Positions 37,068 through 47,599 of a DNA stretch of 64,000 nt are shown here, in pieces. The position numbers were made by a program, and so were the translations under genes. The notes beneath the pieces were generated by a model. It did not search any database, was not told where the DNA came from, and was given only the letters and a program-made list of their open reading frames with translations. Location of the stretch: the NCBI GenBank assembly GCA_026898455.1, contig JAPKLW010000867.1, positions 64,858 through 128,857 on the forward strand, in the 5' to 3' direction. The stretch is from Plectranthus barbatus (Eukaryota; Streptophyta; Magnoliopsida; Lamiales; Lamiaceae). The number at the start of each line of letters is the position of its first letter. Position 1 is the first letter of the stretch.

Positions 37068-37545
37068 ATTCTTGTGATAAGTTTCTTTGCTCGTGACAAG
37101 CTTGTTATCCCATATTAAGGATCTCTTCTTTTCGAACAAATCCTAAACAAATTTTGTGATTTTCCCTATCATGGTATTTAATAGTAATGATTCGTTCGTA
37201 GAATTATGATCATATTTGAACAGAGACTTGACTTTATCCATCTATGTGAGATAGGTCCAGAATCCCCAAGCTCGCCTGATTGTAATTTGATCTTTCGTGA
37301 CCGTGGCAATTAATGGGAGCGTGATGTCTTCCAAAACTCTTTGATTTGGTCTCCGAAGCCTGATGTAGTGGAAGGCTTTGTGATTCCCTTTTCCTGCTGC
37401 TTCTGGTGTTGCACTGATAAAGTAAAGCTCTAGAACATCTCCTTGACTAAGCTATTCATTGTTAGCCCCTGTCTCGTATACCGCCTCTTGAATCCATTCT
37501 GGCAGACTCTTGAATTCATCGTGACATGGTTTGGACTGAGTCTAA
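37068..37545 (-). pseudogene. Unidentified decayed coding stretch
   Basis: One - strand frame stays protein-like for about 155 codons with only three stops. It includes KSLPEWIQEAVYETGANNE, GDVLELYFISATPEAAGKG, FHYIRLRRPNQRVLEDITL and IRRAWGFWTYLT. Codon-scale openness and balanced composition argue for former coding sequence. I do not recognise the family. It sits between the Athila-like LTR and another repeat block. A host gene fragment or a viral or transposon gene are both possible. Confidence 0.4.
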
Positions 37546-38399
37546 CGCCCCAAAATCGTACTATTGCTTGGCATCGTGTGAATTTGAACTAGATATCATC
37601 CACACTTTTAGATACTTCCCAAAAACATCAATCCTACATTTTGACGGATTAAGTCCTTGTCTGGTATAAAGTTTCTCCCAATTAGACTGGTAAACCTGCT
37701 CTTAGGTGTTGATGTAGAAGTCCCACCTTTAAAAATGATGTTTTGATGTGTCAAAACTGTGTACCAAAGTCTAGGCCTTAGAGTTATTACCTCATGTAAT
37801 CCTTGTATAGGATGATCGAGTTGTAATAGTCTAGGAGAAGAGAACTGTCAAAAACTGTGGAACAGTTTTTGAAAGAGAAGCCGTCCAGACGAGAAAACTC
37901 ACAAGGAAAAAGGACGAGAAAACTGAGCAGAGTAACAGACGCAGAAAAACTGTGCAGACAGTATTTTCAACTGTCAAGGATCGCATATCAAAGAAAACTG
38001 TGGACACAGTTTTCATAAAGAAACTGTTGAGAGGCTGTCACAGTTTCACGTCAAAGGAATATGTGAACAGCAAGATGCCAAACATTCATAAAAGAACATT
38101 AAAGAGGCCAATGATGAGAGACGGAGAAACACTCAGTTATGACTGGCGTACAACGTTGTTCGGCATCTGACACATCAAGTACAAGCTGCCCTGCAAAAAG
38201 CATCGCAGTGGTTCAGAAAAGGCAGAGGAGCAAGTCTACTTTACAGAGAAGGATGGACTCTGATTGGACATCCTCGAAATATTTCTACCGGCTATTTTCA
38301 AGTCTCCAACTATAAATAGCAGGAGGATCAGAGAGACACAACAGCACACGGATATATGATAAATTAGGATTTTCACCAACTTATCTGGTTGTTCTTCGA
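37546..38399. repeat. LTR-like fragment with ACTGT/ACAGT inverted motifs
   Basis: Between 37840 and 38050 short inverted pairs recur: aactgtggaacagttttt, actgtgcagacagtatttt, aaactgtggacacagttttc, aaactgttgagaggctgtca. A TATA box (caactataaatagcagg) follows at about 38308-38322. The layout resembles the U3 part of an LTR upstream of its promoter, but neither end was identified. It may be part of the 5' LTR of the Athila-like element that follows or an older fragment. Confidence 0.45.
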
Positions 38400-39697
38400 C
38401 TAAATGTGTGGTGTAAAGATGGTTTTTGTACTTATTTTCGTGCATGAATTGGCTTTTGTACCCGTAATGTTGTATTTGATGAATCATGCAGGTTTTTAGT
38501 CACAAACAGAGAAGAGTTGGATTTCCAGTTTCAGGTCCACGTCCATCGACGAGACATCCTTGTCGATCGACGAGGAGATTGAAGAAGGAGCGATCGACGA
38601 AGAAAGAAAAGAGAAGATCGACGGAGGCAGCAACCACGTCGATCGACGCCATTCCACGTCGATCGACGAGGGTACTTCACCAGCATCGATCGACGCCAAT
38701 CTTCCACGATCGATGCGAGTTCGGGATTCCTAGTCTGCATCTGTTTTGAAGATAAAGACATATCTACACCTAGATATTGTATGATACATTCTCCACTATT
38801 ATATAAAGCCATGTAAATTCGTTTTTTCAAAGGAGAAGACATTAGAATAGTTACAAGATTTTAGTATTGAAGATTGATTAGAGATTCCCAAGGTTTTTTG
38901 AAGTTTATGTTTGAAGACAGAGTTCTGTGGAATTATTTTCGGATTCCGATTTTTATGCAATTCAGGTTTTATTCTTCTATGATGAACATTATTCTGAATA
39001 TGTGTAACTAATCTCTTCCTCAGATTGTAGGGTTCGAATTATCAATGTATGCATGTTTTGATTAATTGAATTATTTTCCCTTTCCCTTCGTAGTTTGTGA
39101 AATCTGAGTTTAATTCATAATCTTGAGTTTGTTGGCCACATCTTAGGATTAACTAGTTGATTACTTGAGACGTAACTGTAATAGTTTTCAATCGAAAGAG
39201 ATTTTCACAATATAATCTAATTTCTTGTCGTAACTGAAGGAGATTGATTGTAGGGATAAATATGTAGATCTTTGGAGTTAATTAATTATCTTGAGACCGA
39301 GCGGAGATAGGTAATTTATTAATCTACTTTACGAATTGTCCAACAAAGAAGTTCGTAATACTTTTCTGATGTTTCACTACGAAGTGGAATTAAAATTGGG
39401 AAATAATCAATTTATTCATTCATGTCATACTTGATAAGGAGATATCCCTAGAATCTGTATTTCTCATAATCATTTTCAACCAAAGTATTTTAAATTACTG
39501 TTTACTTTTTACTCGCAAGGATTATGATTTGAAAAACCACCAAAACCCAAAACTTTGATTTTCCTAACCAGTATTTTAAGAACGCCTGATTTAGTATTTA
39601 GGATTTTTCGTCGTTTCATTCCATGTGGGATCGATAATTTTCATTTGCCGCTATATTATTAGCTTTGCTAAGTCGCTGTTAAATAATTTAGCGATCA
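38400..39697 (+). mobile_element. 5' LTR of the Athila-like element
   Basis: The right end is set by gcgatca at 39697, just before the primer-binding site. The last ~300 bp recur at 45031-45326 as the truncated 3' LTR. A TATA box (ttatataaagcc, about 38799-38810) follows a cluster of CGTCGATCGACG dyads (38536-38716). The left end is uncertain. Confidence 0.7.
38536..38716. repeat. Cluster of CGTCGATCGACG palindromes upstream of LTR TATA box
   Basis: About eight full or partial copies of the perfect 12-bp palindrome CGTCGATCGACG or its core ATCGATCGAC occur in 180 bp, ending about 85 bp before the TATA box of the LTR. The sequence between the copies is not repeated. Confidence 0.9.
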
Positions 39698-39702
39698 AAT
39701 TT

Positions 39703-39718
39703 TGGCGCCGTTGCCGGG
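39703..39718 (+). other. Primer-binding site of the Athila-like element
   Basis: TGGCGCCGTTGCCGGG lies 5 bp after the LTR end. This is the usual primer site of Athila and related gypsy elements, generally assigned to a tRNA-Asp. It fixes the + orientation. Confidence 0.85.
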
Positions 39719-39817
39719 GAGTGAACAGAATTAATCTTACTATTAAATCTGTGACTAAAATACTGATTTAGGCTGTAATTTTTGTATTTTCCATTAATTT
39801 CCCGTATTTTCGTAAAT

Positions 39818-39900
39818 CACATCGATCGATGCTATATCTCGTCGATCAACGTGATATTTTCTTCCTCGTCGATCGACGCTTAATCTCGTCGATCGACGCC
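39818..39900. repeat. CGTCGATCGACG palindromes in the Athila leader
   Basis: Four copies or near copies (catcgatcgatg, cgtcgatcaacg, cgtcgatcgacg twice) lie between the primer site and the gag start. Confidence 0.88.
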
Positions 39901-39994
39901 GTATTTGTTTTCAAATTTTCAGTTTTACGTATTTCAGTTCGTTCCGTTTATTTTCAGTCTTACTTCACTGCCTCCTTTGCTGTTCAGGTAGTGC

Positions 39995-41329
39995 ATGAGT
40001 ACGCGAGCCAGAGGAAAGGACCCGCTATATTATCAACCAGATATTGAAGCCACTTGCAGAAAGATCCGAAAGAATAAGCGTGCTCAGGAAGGCTCAAGTA
40101 ATCAAACAATGGAAGATAACGTGCCACAACCGGTTATTCAACCGCAACCACCAATGCTAACTGCAGAGGAGCAAGCTGTGCTTCTCCAAGAAGTTCAAGC
40201 TATGAGGGTACAGATCCAACAGTTCAACCTAGAGAGAGACCTTGAGAGGAACAATCCGAATGGAAGGGATGTTCGCCATAACCCACTGTTTGATGACAAT
40301 CCCGACAATGGAGAGAATGACAACCAGGATCCGCCAGGGGATTCTGACGATGAGGAAGAAGAGGAGGCCATGCAGAACCGGTATAAACCTCGGTTCAAGG
40401 AAACAGACTTCAGGATTGGCATCAATGTCAATAATTTTGAACTGAAGACCGGATTGGTGCAGATGGTGCAGCAAAACCAATTCGGAGGAAGACCAACTGA
40501 AGATCCCTATGCACATCTGGATAAGTTCCTGATGCTCTGCAACACTGTCAAAATCGGAGGAGTCAGCAAGAGTGCCATCCGAATGCGTCTATTCGCATTC
40601 TCTCTGCGGGATAAGGCACAATCATGGTTCACTACATTGGACAAGGGGAGCATAAGCACGTGGACTGAACTGAGGAATGAATTCTTGGAGAACTTCTTCC
40701 CTCCAAACGTCATCAGGCAGCGAAGAAAAGAAATCATCAGGTTCGCTCAACGACCCGATGAAAGCTTCAGTGAGGCGTGGGATCGATTCAAAGAGCTGCT
40801 GAGATCATGCCCCGGACATGGTTTTCCGCCAGGAGAACAGGCAGAGGCCTTTTACGAAGGGCTCAATGAAAAGACAGTCAAATTGGTGGACACCACACTA
40901 GGTGACTCCGTCATGACGAAGAGCGGAAAGAAAGCCATGGAATTCTTCCAAAAGATGGCTAACAACACTCAAAGGTGGTCCTTATGCTGAACTCGGCCTG
41001 TAAAAGTAATCGAGAAAGTAGTGGAGAAAGTCACCGAACAACCTGACCTGGCAACTGAACTGAAGAAGCTAAAGGAAGAATTCGCGACTCTAAAGCAAGA
41101 GAAAGCAGTCACTGCTGTCGAGGCGATACAAGCTCCAACTGAGGGGGACAATGCTGAGGTAAATTTCATTCAAAGGGGCGGCTATCAAAACAATTACCGA
41201 GGAGGATTTCAACAACACAATCAGCAGCATAACCAGCCCTATACCTTTAATCACGCGAGGAATCACCCTGGATTCTCCTACGCAAACCCTCAAGCTGCAG
41301 AGCAACCACCACCAGGATTTGCCGTATAG
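39995..41329 (+). pseudogene. Athila-like gag with frameshift
   Basis: The frame from 39995 begins MSTRARGKDPLYYQPDIEAT and carries an acidic linker (DSDDEEEEE) and the retro-gag core: YAHLDKFLMLCNTVKIGGVS, AFSLRDKAQSWFTTL, WTELRNEFLENFFPP and EAWDRFKELLRSCPGHG. The frame ends at a stop at 40990 and resumes in another frame at about 41021 (TELKKLKEEFATLKQEKAV, then a Gln/Asn-rich tail) up to a stop at 41329. A single small indel near 40970-40990 would account for the break. Retrotransposon gag forms the virus-like particle core. The rest of the element follows on the same strand. Confidence 0.88.
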
Positions 41330-41708
41330 GATGGGGCGATAGTGGAGAAGAAGAAGCCAAATCTAGAGGAAATTTTGGCTAAGTTCATGGAAGGCTCCAC
41401 CGATACGGTAGCCAAGCTCAAACAAGAAATATCGGGCGTGAACACCAAGGTTGATTAGGTGCAGAAGCATGTGCAGATCATTGAGAATCAAGTCAGCCAG
41501 ATCGCCGATGCCCTTGGAACGAAACACAAGTTGGGACAACTCCCGAGCAACACTCAGGTCAACCCCAAGAACCAGAATCAGAGGAATCAAGTGAACGCCA
41601 TAACTCTGCGAGGGGGTAAGTCCTATGAAGGGCCAACGCAAGCAGGGACAAATACCCGGGATGAAGGAGAAATCGAGCAAGATGAAGAGGTCAGCGCAAA
41701 TGAAGTCC

Positions 41709-41795
41709 CATCGACCGACGCGAGGTCTCCGTCGATCGACGAAGCATCAAAGTCCCCGTCGATCGACGCGGATGCTCGTCGATCGACGTCTTCCC
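41709..41795 (+). repeat. CGTCGATCGACG palindromes within pol coding sequence (first block)
   Basis: Four copies within 87 bp (one with catcgaccgacg) are in frame and encode repeated Ser-Ile-Asp units (SPSIDEASKSPSIDADARRS). They lie in the linker between gag and protease. Confidence 0.92.
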
Positions 41796-42749
41796 CTACT
41801 CCACCTCCGAAGAAACCGCCTCTGCCATTTCCGCAGCGGTTTGCCAAGGCCAAGATGAACGAAAGGTATGCACGATTTCTGGAGACGATGAAGAAGGTGC
41901 ACATCAACATTCCATTGGTCGACGCCTTGCAGGAAATGCCCGGATACATCAAGTTCCTGAAAGACATGGTCTCTCAGAAACGACCCTTCTTAGAGCATGA
42001 GACGGTCAACCTGTTCAAAGAGTGCATTGCTATCATCCAAAAGAAGATGCCAATCAAAAGGGAAGATCCAGGCTCCTTCACAATCTCCTGCGTCATCGGA
42101 AGGGAGACCTTTGGGAAAGTCCTCTGCGATTCCGATGCTTCAATCAACCTGATGCCGTTGTTAATCTTCAAGCAGTTGAAGATCGGAAGTATCAAGCCCA
42201 CAACAATCTCGCTTCAATTGGCCGATCGATCAGTCACTTACCCGAAAGGCATTGTGGAAGATGTGCTGGTGAAGGTGAAAGACTTCATTATCCCAGCCGA
42301 TTTCGTGGTGCTCGATATGGAAGAGGATCGCAACATCCCTCTGATCCTTGGAAGACCATTCCTGAAGACCGGAGGAGCATTGATCGATATCCGCGACGGA
42401 AAACTCATATTCAGAGTGAACAATGAGTCGGTGACATTCTCGATCTACAAGGCAATGCAGAAGCACAATGATGGAAGCTACACAAAAGAATGCCACATGA
42501 TCAACTGCTTCAGCCCGGTAATGTCTTCTCCATTCACCTCTCTCAAAAGCAAACCAGATTTCCTAGAAAACTGCTTGCAACACTCTCTGTTCTCGTCAAA
42601 AAATCTGGATGAGGCAACCAAGGAAATCTTGGATCTGGTCATGGAGTTGGACGTGTTCGAGGAAATAACTCGAGAAAAAAAAATCAAAAGAGAACCACTG
42701 CCTGATCGATACAGCCAGAACAACTCAGCAAGGGTGGAAAACAAGCTCC

Positions 42750-42835
42750 CGTCGATCGACGCCACTGCATCGTCGATCGAGGCCGCTGCAAAAACCACGT
42801 CGATCGACGGAGGGTCTTCGTCGATCGACGGTGAC
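42750..42835 (+). repeat. CGTCGATCGACG palindromes within pol coding sequence (second block)
   Basis: Four copies in 86 bp are in frame and encode LPSIDATASSIEAAAKTTSI followed by DGGSSSIDGD. They lie in the linker between protease and RT. Confidence 0.92.
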
Positions 42836-45030
42836 CTGAGGCAGCCGTGCTCCAGCTCTGATCCACCAGTTCTGGAACTTAAGACACTTCCGGCACATCT
42901 CAGGTATGCATTTCTGGGTTGTGATGATACTTACCCTGTCATTGTTTCTGCCTATCTTACACAGGGGGAGTTGGACAAACTGCTACGAATTCTGCGAAAA
43001 TACAAATCCGCCATCGGATGGACTTTGGGGGATATCAAGGGAATTAGCCCTTCGCTGTGCATGCATAAAATCATCCTTGAAGAAGAAGCCAAACCGAAGA
43101 GACAAGCACAACGACGATTGAACCCCATCATGCAAGAAGTTGTAAAGAAGGAGGTTCTCAAACTCCTTGACCATGACATGATCTACCCAATCTCCGACAG
43201 CAAATGGGTGAGCCCTACACAAGTAGTAGCCAAGAAAGGGGGGATGCAGATAGTGAAGAATGATGATGGAGAGGAAGTTGCGACAAGACCAGTCGCGGGA
43301 TGGCGGTTCTGCATTGACTACCGAGCTTTGAACACCGCCACGTGCAAGGATCACTTTCCCCTACCCTTCATCGATCAAATGCTTGATAGATTATCTGGTT
43401 ACCCTTTCTATTGTTTTCTTGATGGTTACTCAGGGTACAACCAGATAGCTGTGGCACCTGAAGATCAACACAAGACATCATTCACCTGTCCTTATGGAGT
43501 ATTCGCCTACCGTCGGATGCCATTTGGATTATGCAATGCACCGGCTACCTTCCAAAGATGCATGATGGCTATCTTCCACGATTTGATCGAAGATGTCATG
43601 GAGGTATTTATGGATGATTTCTCAGTTTTTGGTAGCTCATTCGATGTTTGTCTGCAGAATCTGGCTACTGTACTTGAGAGATGAACCGAGACAAACTTAT
43701 GCCTCAATTGGGAGAAATACCACTTCATGGTGCGAGAGGGGATTGTGTTAGGACATCGAGTATCAGCCGAAGGACTAGAAGTGGATCGGGCCAAAGTGAT
43801 AGCCATTGAAAAGATGCCACCGCTGACAAATGTTAAAGCTGTCCGAAGTTTCCTAGGCCACGCCGGATTCTATAGGAGGTTCATCAAGGACTTCTCAAAG
43901 ATATCTCGGCCCCTATGCAACCTTCTGGAGAAGGACGTCTCCTTCGTGTTTGATGACAATTGTTTGAAGGCCTTCGAGAAATTGAAAGAGGCACTTGTAA
44001 CTGCACCAATCCTGACATCACCAGACTGGGATGAGCCCTTCACATTGATGTGCGACGCCAGTGACTACGCTGTTGGGGCAGTATTGGGGCAACTAAAAGG
44101 AAGACTCTTCCATGTGATTCAGTACGCCAGCAAAAGCATGAATCCAGCCCAATGCAACTACACCACCACGGAGAAAGAGATGCTCGCGGTTGTCTATGCC
44201 TTCGACAAGTTCCGACCATATCTGATAGGCTCAAAGACAACCGTTTTCACCGACCATGCAGCCATCAGATATATGTTCGCAAAGCAAGATGCCAAGCCTA
44301 GACTGATCCGGTGGATACTGTTACTACAAGAGTTTGACTTGGAGATCAAGGAAAGAAAAGGAAGCGAGAACGTGATTGCCGACCACCTTTCAAGACTCGA
44401 GCCACCGGTCGAAGGGGATGATCAGCAGATGATGATCCGAGAGACATTCCCCGACGAACAGATCTACGCCACTAGGGAATTGAAAGTGATGTACGAGTCC
44501 AAGACACCTTGGTATGCAGATTTCGCCAACTACTTGGTTGGCGGTGTTCTTCCTCCGGACTCTTCTCCATATGCAAGGAAGAAGTTTCTACATGACGTCA
44601 GATTCTACTACTGGGAGGATCCCTACTTATGGCATAGATGTGCTGATGGCGTCATTCGCCGCTGTGTGCCCCAGTCCGAGTGGAAACAAATCTTCGAAGC
44701 CTGCCACTCATCTCCTAGTGGTGGCCATCACTCAGCCAACCGGACCGCATTCAAAATCCTTGCCAGCGGGTTCTATTGGCCATCCATCTATGAGATCTGC
44801 CGTGGATGGATAACGGGGTTGTGATCACTGCCAGAGGACCGACAACATCTCGCGAAGGAACGAAATGCCACAGACGCCGGTCATTGAAGTCGAGATCTTT
44901 GATGTTTGGGGGATCGACTTCATGGGACCCTTTCCACCATCCCAAGGGTTCTCATACATCCTCCTGGCAGTAGACTACGTATCACGATAGGTCGAGGCTA
45001 CTCCAACAGTAAAAAATGACTCCAAGGTAG

Positions 45031-45326
45031 TTGGGAAATAATCAATTTATTCATTCATGTCATACTTGATAAGGAGATATCCCTAGAATCTGTATTTCTC
45101 ATAACCGTTTTCAACCAAAGTATTTTAAATTATTGTTTACTTTTTACTCGCAAGGATTGTGATTTGGAAAACCACCGAAAACCCAAAACTTTGATTTTCC
45201 TAACCAGTATTTTAAGAACGCCTGATTTAGGATTTTTCGTCGTTTCATTCCCTGTGGGATCGATAATTTTCATTTGGCGCTATATTATTAGCTTTGCTAA
45301 GTCACTGTTAAATAATTTAGCGATCA
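45031..45326 (+). mobile_element. Truncated 3' LTR of the Athila-like element
   Basis: From ttgggaaataatcaatttat this stretch is nearly identical to the last ~300 bp of the 5' LTR (39397-39697), ending gcgatca at about 45326. Differences are scattered substitutions and a small deletion (tttagtatttaggattttt versus tttaggattttt). The integrase frame enters it directly, so the rest of integrase and about three quarters of the 3' LTR are deleted. Confidence 0.93.
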
Positions 45327-45344
45327 ATATACACGCAGTTACGA

Positions 45345-46190
45345 AAGAATTTTGAACATATTAAAAGCTTGTCATCACTCTGTTGAATTGAAAACTCTAA
45401 CACATTGAAAGCTTTCAAGTGAACGACATTATTTTTCGTGGTTCATTTATTGAACACGAGGCATTATTGCTTAAGGAATCTTCTGAGATTTATCGTGTGA
45501 CCTAGTGTACACGAGGATTAAGTCCTTCGACTTAATCTACTCTCTTGGAGTTCTAACTTCTCAAGTGAGAACACAACAACCTTCCTTTCTAAGGGAAAGA
45601 AGGTTATCACAGGCAACTGCCGACCAACTTACGTTCTGGGAAGAACTAAACCATCCACCCACCGGAGAAGGAGAAGGGAGGTTTGTCCTCAATTTATTTT
45701 CGATGATTTCCAGTTCTGACGAGACTTCGAGGAGGTACCTGGCTTCGAGGAACTGAAGAAGGAGTGAAGAACAACAACTTGGGCGAGTGATCCATTCTGC
45801 TGTGGACAGTGGCTTCAACAACATTTGGCTATAGATCGTGAGAATTGTATCTTCATTACTTAGTGATTTACCGGATCAAGTTCCGTAAGGCTCCGAACCA
45901 CTATAAATATCCTGTGTCATTTACAAATTACTCACTTACGCATCATGCAGTTTACATTGATTCTTTGAAACCTTCAACACTTGTCTGAAAAGTGTTGAAG
46001 TGTATAACTGTTGACTGTTCATAACTGTTAACCGGTAACCTAACCTGATGGCCAATCAAATTGTTGTTTTTAAAACTGTAGCTTAAAAACTGAGTGAGTT
46101 CAAACTGAGCTTCCTGCTTATTTAGATTGTGATTAACTGTCTTTATACTTCCGCTGCACATCATACCTACTTTGATCTGGGACCAACACC
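45345..46190 (+). mobile_element. Copia LTR fragment, + strand
   Basis: Contains a TATA box (ccactataaatatcctg, about 45899-45915) and ends tttgatctgggaccaaca at about 46190. The same terminal GGGACCAACA is seen, on the - strand, at the ends of the LTRs at 52526-53871 and 60231-61538. The left part is undefined. Confidence 0.5.
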
Positions 46191-46419
46191 TGCCAAGAAG
46201 AAATTCTAGTTTCGTTAATATTAATCTTAGAGATGTCGGCCAAGGGCATCTGATTAATCTCTTTATCTTTAACCATGGAGGTGTTAGGTTGGCTTGATTA
46301 TTCAGGGTTAGACCTCCGATCCTCAATTTTCTCTTGGGCCTGTATTTTCGAAGGAATCACCGGCTTAGAGCTTGTGCTAGGGGTATTTGATTCCACTATT
46401 TTTGTTTAATAGGCTGGTA

Positions 46420-47000
46420 CTGCTTAAATTGCACAATCTATGCATATTTTTCGAATTAAAGAAGCATTGTCGCTGGATTTCTTTATCCTTCAATTAATTT
46501 GCAATATATGCAGTATCTGGACCTGGTTATTTGTTATATACGTTTGTAAAGTAGCAAAATTTTATATTGTACCAACCATGCATCATTTTTTAAATTAAAT
46601 AAGAATAGTTATTGGGTTTTTTAATCTACAATTATTTTGAAATACATGCTGTATGTAAACCTGGTTATTTGTATTATCTAAGTTTATAAAGTTGCAGAAA
46701 TTCATATTGTCATCTATACATCATTTTTGAATTAAAAAAACATTGTTGTTGGGGTTTTTTTTTTTGAATCTTCGATTGTTTTTAAATACATGCAATATCT
46801 AGACCTGGTTATTTGCATTATCTGAGTTTGTAAAATTGCATATATTTATATTGCGTCAGCTATGCATAATTTTTAAATTAAAGAAGCATAGTTACTGGAT
46901 TTTTTAAACATGCAATTGTTACGAAAAGCATGCAGTATCTAGACTTGTTTATTTGTATTATTTAAGTTAGTAAAGTTGCAGAAATTTATAGTTGTTTTTT
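46420..47000 (+). repeat. Tandem array of a ~140-bp repeat, four copies (array R)
   Basis: Anchor acctggttatttg recurs at 46521, 46659, 46803 and (as acttgtttattt) 46943, giving periods of 138, 144 and 140 bp. Each unit also has aattaaagaagcat, ttgtaaagttgca and tgcagtatctagacc blocks. The same repeat appears inverted at 59800-60190. It ends about 550 bp upstream of the pararetroviral primer site. Confidence 0.88.
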
Positions 47001-47551
47001 GTAGTATAATACTTCAAAGTATTTAAACCTGTTAGATCTTATTGTTGAATTTGTTTTGTAGTTGCAACAATATTTTATATTTCAATTTTTTGTACTTGAA
47101 GCATCATTACAAATTTAATGCTAATTAAGCCAATTTTTTATTAGGTTTTATTCCCAATATGTCAGTATTATCATTACTACATTATATGCTAAGATCAAGA
47201 ACAAGTTGTTGTCTTGATAAACAATTCGAATCAACTAGATAAGCATCCAATTGCAACTAAGTATGGTGATGGGCCTACCAAGTTGGTAAGCCTTTACAAT
47301 GCAACTCTTTATAATTGACAATTGCTACATTTATTAACGTATATGTATTATATAAAATATTGTTGACTACAAGCTTTAAATTTGTTTGTGTGTAATAATA
47401 AATTTGTTTGCTTGGCTTATAGCAACCTTTATAATTACATTCTGGAGATAGCAAAAGTGCTTTGACCAAAGTTTGAATAGTTGAAATTCCAAATATACCC
47501 TTCTATGTATTTCTTCTCTATTTATCTTGATTTGATTATGCGCTTTAAAAA
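47001..47551. other. AT-rich spacer between repeat array R and the viral primer site
   Basis: No coding region was seen. It could be viral intergenic/promoter sequence or flanking host DNA; tctatttatcttgatttg near 47518 is a weak TATA-like candidate for - or + strand. Nothing else is supported. Confidence 0.35.
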
Positions 47552-47564
47552 TGGTATCAGAGCC
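47552..47564 (+). other. Primer-binding site of the endogenous pararetrovirus
   Basis: TGGTATCAGAGCC matches the complement of the 3' end of plant initiator tRNA-Met, which Caulimoviridae use to start minus-strand DNA synthesis. It lies upstream of the viral gene remnants and in the same orientation. Confidence 0.75.
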
Positions 47565-47599
47565 TAGGTGCTATTTGTATTTATTAGTAATAAGTTTTA

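Larger units (their letters stand above)
41330..45030 (+). pseudogene. Athila-like pol (protease, RT, RNase H, partial integrase)
   Basis: After stops at 41329 and 41458 a long frame runs 41459-43684. Domains in order: coiled-coil end of gag (HVQIIENQVSQIADALGTKH), two SID-repeat linkers, protease-like region (IGRETFGKVLCDSDASINLM, where the usual D-x-G-A is D-S-D-A), and RT (WRFCIDYRALNTATCKDHFP, YCFLDGYSGYNQIAVAPEDQ, FAYRRMPFGLCNAPATFQRC, VFMDDFSVFGSS). A TGA at 43682 stops it inside RT. The same frame continues from about 43685 (ETNLCLNWEKYHFMVREGI; longest ATG frame 43727-44824) with RNase H (LMCDASDYAVGAVLGQL, YTTTEKEMLAVVYAFDKF) and the start of integrase (GGHHSANRTAFKILASGFYW). Integrase continues out of frame (VWGIDFMGPFPPS, about 44905-44945) and is cut at about 45030. 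Confidence 0.92.

Noticed and set aside
46420..47000. Array R as a centromeric-type satellite
   Set aside because: Only four units, found again as a short inverted array beside the same viral copy; too few copies here to suggest a satellite block.
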